Below are positions 57,901-64,000 of a DNA stretch of 64,000 bases, in pieces. How positions within the stretch are numbered: the stretch's first letter is position 1; every line of letters starts with the position of its first letter. Origin of the DNA: Morinoia aosen (lineage: Eukaryota > Arthropoda > Malacostraca > Amphipoda > Talitridae); the NCBI GenBank assembly GCA_030386875.1, contig CM059573.1, positions 26,453,891 to 26,517,890 of the forward strand. Direction: 5' to 3'. A program made the position numbers and the translations under genes. The notes below the pieces were generated by a model. The model saw nothing but the letters and a program-made list of their open reading frames with translations, ran no database searches and was not told the DNA's origin.

Positions 57901-60900
57901 AGACACTGGTAGATGGCTGCACTTCTACAGGGGTGTGTGCTGCTGAACTTTCAGTTGTTGAAGATGATGAGAGTATTTCCTCAACCGCCTCTACTGGAGG
58001 ACTTTCTACGGTTTCTTCAAGCGTTTCACCGGTAGAGTCTCCGTCTGGAGTTTCTACATCACCAGATGATGCGGACACATTGCGATCGTCAGTGATTGAT
58101 ATAGTCGATGAAACAGTCTCATTAACAGCAATGGTTGGGTCGATTGAAGTTACATTTTGATCGCTCGGACCTAGTGCTGAGACATTAACTGTAGGTGTAA
58201 CTGCTGAAGTCGAAGGCGTTTCTGTCGTTGATGCTGTTGAAGTAGGGGAACTTGCTGTTGATGAAGTACTAGAAGTGGTCGAAGTTTCATTGGAAGCGAT
58301 CACTTCAGAACCAGTACCTTCTTCATCCTCATCTTGGGAATCTTTTTGCTCGTTTTTTATGCTAATTAGAGCAACATTGCCTCCAATCTTGCTGAAAATT
58401 TCACTGAAGATGTCGTTGAGGTACACTTCAGTAGTTGTTGTAGTTGTTGCAGCTTCTGAAAAAGTGCACAAAAAATACATTTACCACTTGTAGAATCTGT
58501 CGAAAATATCAGTGTCTCCAAGTAAACAATTTGATTTCTCAACAGTTGAAAAGTTTGTACAGTCTTCAAATGGGAAAGGAAAAGTCAATAAATTGTATTG
58601 ACTTCTTTTGAAACTAATAACTCTAGTTATTCGCATCGTACGGAAATATTCAACTTACTTTGATCGATGCAAGTTGTTTGATCCACCAAAATCATGAAGT
58701 CTGGGCAAAGGCAGGAGAACCGAAGAGTCTCATGAGAAAAGACGCATTCGTTACTGCAGAGCGAGGCGTTATTCGAACAAATATCCACCACTCCTGCAAT
58801 AAAAGAGCGGTTTAATTTTTGATAGAATGTATATTCTGTATATGAAATAGTTACACAATGTAGAACGTACATTTTACAGGTGATATAATTATATAATTGT
58901 TCAATGGCATTTGGGCCTTCCATAAATAATTCCAATTAGGATAAATTCCAAATTACTAAGCGTTTCAGTCTTTTGGACAAGAAAAAACTGGAAGCAAAGC
59001 ACTGAAAATAATTGAAACGAACAAAGGATAAATCTCAATGACCATTGATTGATGTACCGTTCAAGGTAAAGAACTTACTGTCAACGCTGAGAGTGTCGAC
59101 AGGGACTCGGTACTTGGCAATAGCTCCTCCGTTGCTTTTGATGTATTCTTCGAGTCTACTTCTGACAATTGTGATGTTGAGTGGTGGAGGAGGAGTAGTG
59201 TTGGGGTCAATGAAGAGCCACCCAATTCTGAAAGTCGTAACAATACTACCAGGATCAAATTTGATAATCTTGAATTTCAAAGCTGAATTGCCATTGTATT
59301 CGATTTCAGACGTGACGAGTATATTCTTCAGTTCCTTTTCCAATAGTTGAGCAAGTGCTTGATATTCTTCTGTCTCTGGTCGCCTCAACTCCGGAGTGAA
59401 ACTTTCGTTGGTTATACTGAACTTAACTTCTATTGCGTTTTTAACATACTTATTACCAGCGCCGTAACCACTCTCACTACCTAACGCCAAACCTGTAAAA
59501 CGACTGCCTACCTGCCGCAACTTGCCAGAACCAACAAAAGAGCCGACGATGACAGCAATTGTTAGCACTAACAAGCCTGCACAGAACAGAAGACACTTTC
59601 GTCCACTTTTACTAAGCCCTTTATAACCCGTCTCTTGCGTTTTACCCCTGTCCATTCTGTCCATTCTATCTTTCTCTATCATTTCTATTCTGATATCATC
59701 GTAGCTCCCGCTGATGTTATCAGGCTTTCCTGAGTCGAGGATAAATTTAACTCTGTTGATCGAACGCTGAGGATCAGCGGGCAGAGACTCAGGCCTGCAG
59801 CCATCTGCCAGGTCACTCGGATCGTCCACAATGCTACTAGGATTACTTTTATTAAGACCATTTTGCTGGCCTACGTCTAAGTTTATCGTGACACAGGATC
59901 CACTCTTCTTCAAGATGCCTTTCCGAACAGAAGAAACCGACGACCGACCACTTTGTAGTCCACTTCTATGGCTGGCCGGGGAGTTCCTGAGACTCCTGAA
60001 GCCATGAATCCGCGGGCTATTTGATGGCGATGATGGAGAGCCGTTTACTGTAATGCTGGACTCACTCGATGAATCGCTGTCCTCTTCGAAATGTTTAGCT
60101 TTCTTTCGTTTACTCTTCTTGTCGCGATTTTCATCGCTGTCATTCTCATCGTCCTGCTTCCCATTTTCATCGGGTGCATAAGCCGGGTTGCAAACACCAG
60201 GATCGTCTTCTCCATCCATTACGATTTTACTATTACTCTCGCCGAATAAATTCTTTTCACTATTATTATTATTGAGGTTCTTACTTTTACTGCTCTTGTA
60301 CTCCTTGTCGGCTTTTCCCCCTTTATTACTAGTTTTACTTTTCTTCTTTTTCTTTGAGTCGTCTTCATCGTCAGTTTCGTCCGTATTGGACGAGGACGAA
60401 GTAGCATTGGAACCTAAAGAAAATCTACTCTTTTTGGTTTTAGACTTTTTCTTACGACGAGGCTTTGGAGAAGTTAAGTTCATCACTCGCCCGTTGGAGA
60501 GCGGCTGAGGGGACCGCGGCACATCCTCCTCCTGAAATAAAACAAATGAATTAACTAGAAATGAACCATATTTGAAGCAGTAGGCAACATCATAGTAATC
60601 TTTACTAACATTTGTAATCGTCCTTAAGCAAGTGATGAATCACACGACAATATAGCACAGCGGCCGGGGGTTATCAACTGTCCAGATTGTTTCATAATGT
60701 CTGCTAGGAATTTATGAACAGAGGAAGTGATACACGGCTAGTGTTGAGGATTAGATAAGAATAGATTACAAGTTAGTTCAAGCCTCCTAAACCACAACAA
60801 ATTGGTTCCAAAGAGAGGAATCGAGAATCGAGCTAAAGGAACGCGGAATCTATGCACAAGGTGTGTTTCCACACAAGATCCTCTGGCATTATTATTATTT

Positions 60901-63084
60901 TATTATTATTCGTAAATATTTTCAGCCCCAAAAAAGCTAAAGTTACAATAGCATGTAATAAAGAAACTCGAACATCTCAAATCGATTAGGAGATGTGTTC
61001 AAGCAAAATAGGGGACATTTCTGTGGGATGTATGACATCCAAGACATTGCTGTGGGATGTATGACATCCAAGACATTGCTGTGGGATGTATGACATCCAA
61101 GACATTGCTGTGGGATGTATGACATCCAAGACATTGCTGTGGGATGTGTGACATCCAAAAGACTTGAAAGACGTGAGGAAATGCAGAGATTTACAGCAGT
61201 TGAATGAGTTAATGAGTGAATCAATGATGAGCTTGAAAAATGTGTTTCAAAATATATGCGTCATATTTTCAAACATAAAACCGCCCCGCTAAAAAATGGT
61301 ACTCTACCGCATTACTTATTTCACACAGTGATACATATTGAACGAAATGAAATAAATAAAAACTAACGATACTTGTAAGTGTGAAACCGAAGGGACGATG
61401 ACTCAGACAAGATGAAACGATGAAGAAAGAGATACCAAATCTTTACGCTAAGAAAACTATTCAAAACAATATTTATTTCGGAACACTTCCACACTTTCGG
61501 TACTGGTTCCGCAGACTCTCAATAGGTGTTTGGACACAAGGAGAACTTTGTTATGTTGCAATGTTGATTGCTGAAGCCAGTCCTAGCTGTAAACAGCCAT
61601 CAAGACCTTAGCAGAAGAGGAATTGAAGTTCAACTAACTCAAATTAGTCTTATAAGTAAGAACCAGGAAGTCAATTTCCGTACATAGAAATTTCTAACAA
61701 GCATCCGATTACACATTGCACTCACCGTTTTTACAGCCGTGCCATTTGGAAGTTTCTTACTCTCCACTCCCCCATTTTGTACAGGCTTCTCATCCTGCCC
61801 CTGCTTCTCACTGTTTTCTTCATTCTTCTTCTCATTTTTAACGTTATTTTTTACGACATCATCATCATTATCAAGTTCAGTTTTGGCGATATTTTTGACG
61901 ACGTCGCCGTCGACGAGGTCGGCTTTGGTTTTCTCATTCTCAGCGACCTCCGAGAGCTTGGGGAGGGGCTCCGTCCTCGGGGGTATAGCAGGCACCACGC
62001 CAGGCATGTACTTCGCGCGGCCGCCTCGAGTCCGAGTCCTCGGAGGCCCTCCGTTGCAGTTCGGGGGCGGCACCTGCACACCCGCCACACACAACCCGCA
62101 TTTAATTTCGTCCCACAAAACTCTAAGTTAACAAAACTTTAACTTCAACTTTGGACGAACTTCAACCATGGAATCTATTCTCTGGGCTCTCAACTCTGAT
62201 GAGTCCTTCTAAATAGTATAAATTGTAAGGCTGAAAAACAATAGGTTCAACTCTAAGCGCAGCTGAAGTCAGATGCAGCATGAAAATTAAAGTTAAGTAT
62301 AATGCAAATTATTATGAATTCACACGCAAGAGAAGAAATTATGTGGCTAAACTTCGATGTTAAGTATAGTCAAATTCATATGATTTGAGACATAGTGCGA
62401 GGTAAACTAACAAATAATACTTACATGAAGGCGATATCGCAGCCATTGAAAACAGTTATCAACAGTTATAGTTCCAGCATCAACCAATGCGTTGCATAAA
62501 CATGCAGTTTATCGCCTACTCTGACGAAGGCATTTTACTCACGGGTTCATCCACTTTCCGAACGACGAATTTTCGAATGTAGCCGCTGTCGAGGTTCGCG
62601 AGAGTCAAGATTTCTCGGTCCTACGGGAGAGCCAAAACCATGCAATCAAACAAGCACAAAGCAACTAAATGACATGAAAAAGATTCAAAAGAAACGAAGA
62701 AAACAAAAGAAAACGAAGAAAATTTCATACAACGGGCGTAAATTATGACTATAAAAACACACAAAAATTTACACATTATGTGACACTAGAGTATAAAATA
62801 TATACGAATAGTATACTATAGCTCCGCAATAAATTACGTAGTTTGTGAGTTTAAGGATGCTTTCATACCAATCGAATAATAGTCATTGAAAATAGTAATA
62901 AAAATGAGCCACGAGAGAGATAATTACACTATGCACTTAGTAGAGAAGGCCATGATAGCTGATCTAAGTTGGTGCACGAATCGATCCCTCGCTCAGCTCA
63001 AGATCAAGAACTGACCTTCTCATTGACTTTGGTGAGCCTGAACTTCTTGAGGAGGCCTGTGAACTGCCCGAGGAACTGCACCCC
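48032..63084 (-). CDS. SEA/LDLa/SRCR type II membrane serine pseudoprotease (partial 5')
   Basis: Nine exons with GT-AG borders join in one open frame of 2206 codons including the TAG stop: 63016-63084, 62543-62620, 61726-62073, 59079-60531, 58659-58793, 55184-58455, 53457-53643, 52896-53047, 48032-48955. Exon 1 starts with an acceptor, so the true N-terminus is not seen. Order (residues of this partial product): Lys/Ser-rich cytosolic region 1-478, membrane helix about 479-499, SEA 529-649 with GSIVT at 593-597, EGF module 651-694, Ser/Thr-rich stalk about 696-1365 with five QQSST repeats, five LDLa repeats 1370-1576, SRCR-like about 1577-1680, S1-like domain about 1690-1955, acidic/Ser-Thr tail to 2205. 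Lysines before the helix indicate type II topology. The layout is like corin or enteropeptidase, but His57 is Ser1748, Ser195 is Glu1901 (GDEGSPL), and no R-IVGG activation site is seen; Asp1802 remains. Predicted role: binding or decoy at the cell surface, not proteolysis. Orthology is not settled. Confidence 0.88.
48956..52895 (-). other. last intron of the pseudoprotease gene
   Basis: 3.9 kb, GTGAGG to TTACAG. It holds a small TIR element (49403-50082); the rest is AT-rich with no further exon recognised. Confidence 0.7.
49403..50082. mobile_element. small DNA transposon with TIR inside an intron
   Basis: The ends ACAGGGTGTCTA (49403-49414) and TAGACACCCTGT (50071-50082) are perfect inverted repeats with TA on both sides (49401-49402, 50083-50084). 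Subterminal AT-rich repeats with TTTACTACTT occur near both ends. Minus-strand open frames at 49605-49907 and 49466-49669 have no motif I recognise. It could be a Tc1/mariner-like or hAT-like derivative; the TA flanks favour the former. Confidence 0.6.
52896..53047 (-). CDS. pseudoprotease gene, exon 8 (S1 C-terminal part)
   Basis: Acceptor GTTGCAG, donor GTGAGG, phase 1 to 0. It encodes ERGPPFWLQLQTLPG, LTECNSTHYRGRLSS, AHMCA and APCH: the two Cys before the Ser195 loop are in trypsin-like positions. Confidence 0.85.
53457..53643 (-). CDS. pseudoprotease gene, exon 7 (S1 middle)
   Basis: 62 codons plus one base between TGCGTGCAG and GTGAGG. It contains TGDLALIRLVSPL, the Asp102 region with Asp preserved (residue 1802), and CVFANW, the counterpart of CWVTGWG. 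Confidence 0.85.
53644..55183 (-). other. intron between exons 6 and 7
   Basis: 1.5 kb AT-rich; contains GTTAGTTAGTTAGTTAG at about 54438. No element identified. Confidence 0.6.
55184..58455 (-). CDS. pseudoprotease gene, exon 6 (stalk, LDLa, SRCR, start of S1)
   Basis: A large 3272-base exon, phase 1 to phase 0. It begins with a Thr run, then a Ser/Thr/Pro-rich stalk of about 670 residues likely to be heavily O-glycosylated. Five LDLa repeats each end in the calcium-binding type DGSDE/DGGDDE/DERDC motif; the third carries an insertion of about 18 residues between its Cys 2 and 3. A divergent SRCR-like segment (SVCGDGWTSAWSDLVCEQL) follows, then CAASVLSPMWLITAYSCLAS, which is the His57 region with AYSC in place of AAHC. 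The donor is GTTTGT, somewhat weak. Confidence 0.9.
58659..58793 (-). CDS. pseudoprotease gene, exon 5 (EGF-like module)
   Basis: 135 bases, phase 1 at both ends, as usual for EGF module exons. Six Cys with EGF spacing: DICSNNASLC, SNEC, FSCLCPDF, TTC. It follows the SEA domain directly. Confidence 0.85.
59079..60531 (-). CDS. pseudoprotease gene, exon 4 (TM and SEA)
   Basis: 484 codons plus one base, between TTATTTCAG and GTAAGT. It encodes the Lys/Ser-rich end of the cytosolic part, the helix LLFCAGLLVLTIAVIVGSFV and the whole SEA domain. SEA domains are extracellular modules that often self-cleave at G-S-(V/I)-V; here the strand reads PGSIVTTFRI. Several N-glycosylation sites (NES, NTT, NIT) lie on the SEA side. 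Reading through the donor would give a stop after 15 codons. Confidence 0.9.
60768..60892 (-). repeat. unnamed ~360-bp interspersed repeat, inverted partial copy
   Basis: The reverse complement matches the 3' third of the family: TTGTGCATAGATTCCGCGTT through GTTGTGGTTTAGGAGGCTTG. It also carries the ACACACC and GATCCTCTG segments shared with copy 2. A TTATTATT microsatellite adjoins (60890-60912). It lies in the intron between exons 3 and 4. Confidence 0.75.
61021..61166. repeat. 29-bp tandem repeat with internal hairpin
   Basis: Four near-identical 29-bp units and one diverged unit (starts 61021, 61050, 61079, 61108, 61137). Each contains GGATGTATGACATCC, where GGATGT can pair with ACATCC around an ATG loop. 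The minus-strand open frame here is a by-product of the repeat. It is in the same intron as the inverted repeat copy. Confidence 0.9.
61726..62073 (-). CDS. pseudoprotease gene, exon 3 (cytosolic)
   Basis: 116 codons from VPPPNCNGG to TAVKT, between GTGTGCAG and GTGAGT, phase 0. Rich in Lys, Asp, Glu and Asn, without predicted fold. Confidence 0.8.
62543..62620 (-). CDS. pseudoprotease gene, exon 2 (cytosolic)
   Basis: 26 codons (DREILTLANLDSGYIRKF...) between TCTCCCGTAG and GTGAGT, phase 0 at both ends and open through to exon 3. Confidence 0.7.
63016..63084 (-). CDS. pseudoprotease gene, exon 1 seen (cytosolic)
   Basis: 23 codons (GVQFLGQFTGLLKKF...) between TGTGTGTGCAG and GTCAGT, phase 0 at both ends. 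The acceptor implies further upstream exons, none of which were found in 63085-64000. Confidence 0.6.
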
Positions 63085-64000
63085 CTGCACACACATCAGA
63101 ATATGGTCAATCGGGGAAATAAACATGAATATATGTGCACTTACTCAAGTAATTGAAAAGTGCTTAAATACACGGAAAATTTAAATAAGTTAGAAAAAAT
63201 GAATTAATTTATTAATGAATCGCCAACCGCAGAATCCAGTACACGCAAGAGAAAATCAGTGACATTTAATAAAAATAATATATAAATTACAGGAAGACAA
63301 TTTAAGATCCGAAACGACCGCCTAAAGCAGAAAAAAAGAGTGCACCGACTAACATAATATCACCTAGCCACTTTGCCATCACTTCACGGCTTACATCTTT
63401 GGTCGAGGAACACGACGTAAAAAACGACCCTGAGTGAAGCACGCAATTAAGAGACGAAAATACTTATATTTGATCAAACGTGAAGATGTCGCTTTTGCCC
63501 AGTAATGCAAAAACGACACAAACAACTCAAATTACAGTTTCAGAATCGTTAGCAATTTGCTGAGCACAAGGATTCGCTGAAATTCGAGGAATATGGGAGA
63601 TGAAAAGGCATATTACACATAATTTTTCAATAAGAATTTAAAGATATCGCGGAAGGCGCACAGCGGGATGGAGTAGCTGAAGTTCGAAGTCACAATATGT
63701 CCAAGAGCCACATGCATTGATGACGCCGCACTTCACCACCCTGTTTGAAGAACGTCCAGTGACGTCAAAGTAAGCCTCAAACAAAGCGTCCGCCCCCCAC
63801 GCGGAGTTGTGTTGACGCGGCAAATGATGAGGCTCGTTACGAAACTGTACTCGAGCGAGTGGATGTACCCAGGGTCAAGTGAGACCTTTTTTGTGGCACC
63901 GTATTATGGGAACGGTACAGTAATAGCCACACAGAAAACGGCCTCTGAATGAAATGGTGTTCGCTTTCTCGAGTGTAAACGTCTTGAACAATCTTCTCGA
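63085..64000. other. upstream flank or intron, no feature identified
   Basis: Upstream of exon 1 on the minus strand. The minus-strand frame at 63638-63823 has no recognisable motif or splice context fitting the gene, so no exon is claimed. Confidence 0.4.

Noticed and set aside
60188-60508. Plus-strand frame rich in Leu, Phe and Ser
   Set aside because: Antisense of the Lys/Ser-rich cytosolic region of the pseudoprotease; composition artefact.
63638-63823. Possible upstream exon of the pseudoprotease gene
   Set aside because: No convincing splice borders in the needed phase and no motif in the 61-codon frame.

Overview
The window reads as an AT-rich insect (at least arthropod) nuclear contig. 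It has GT-AG introns of about 0.2 to 3.9 kb, a transposon set typical of insects (Ty3/Gypsy, Penelope-like, PIF/Harbinger, Tc1-like, a tRNA-derived SINE, small TIR elements) and many mini- and microsatellites. No bacterial-type gene organisation, tRNA, rRNA or CRISPR array was seen. I cannot name the species.

Layout. 1-868 is a 16-bp minisatellite. 871-15590 is mostly non-coding, with decayed Tc1-like transposase relics (9083-9290, 11900-12121), a Penelope-like 3' fragment carrying a hammerhead-type core (10025-10490), a degenerate triplicated ~620-bp unit (4041-5440) and one copy of an unnamed ~360-bp interspersed repeat (13785-14139). 15591-17253 is a solo LTR with a 4-bp target duplication. 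20883-32410 is a complete, apparently young Gypsy-type retrotransposon: 1943-bp LTRs with two differences noticed, open gag and pol, and a classic -1 slippery heptamer in their overlap. 33129-35932 is a transposon nest: an inverted pair of Penelope-like copies, the forward one broken by an internally deleted PIF/Harbinger element and, a few bases further on, by a tRNA-type SINE.

Host genes. 37751-38683 is an intronless testis-specific-serine-kinase-like gene whose N-lobe carries four in-frame stops while its C-lobe is fully open, so probably a pseudogene. The main host gene is on the minus strand, 48032-63084 (5' end outside the window or unseen). Nine exons join in one frame to 2205 residues: lysine-rich cytosolic part, one membrane helix, SEA domain, EGF module, Ser/Thr-rich stalk, five LDLa repeats, SRCR-like domain, S1 protease-like domain, Ser/Thr/acidic tail. 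The layout is that of a type II transmembrane serine protease (corin/enteropeptidase type), but two of the three catalytic residues and the activation motif are missing, so it is predicted to be a cell-surface pseudoprotease.

How it fits together: the transposons explain most of the non-coding sequence between 15.6 and 36 kb, and the introns of the protease-like gene contain a small TIR element, a copy of the ~360-bp repeat and a hairpin-forming 29-bp tandem array. The most novel items are the pseudoprotease, the nested Penelope/Harbinger/SINE structure and the unnamed interspersed repeat.
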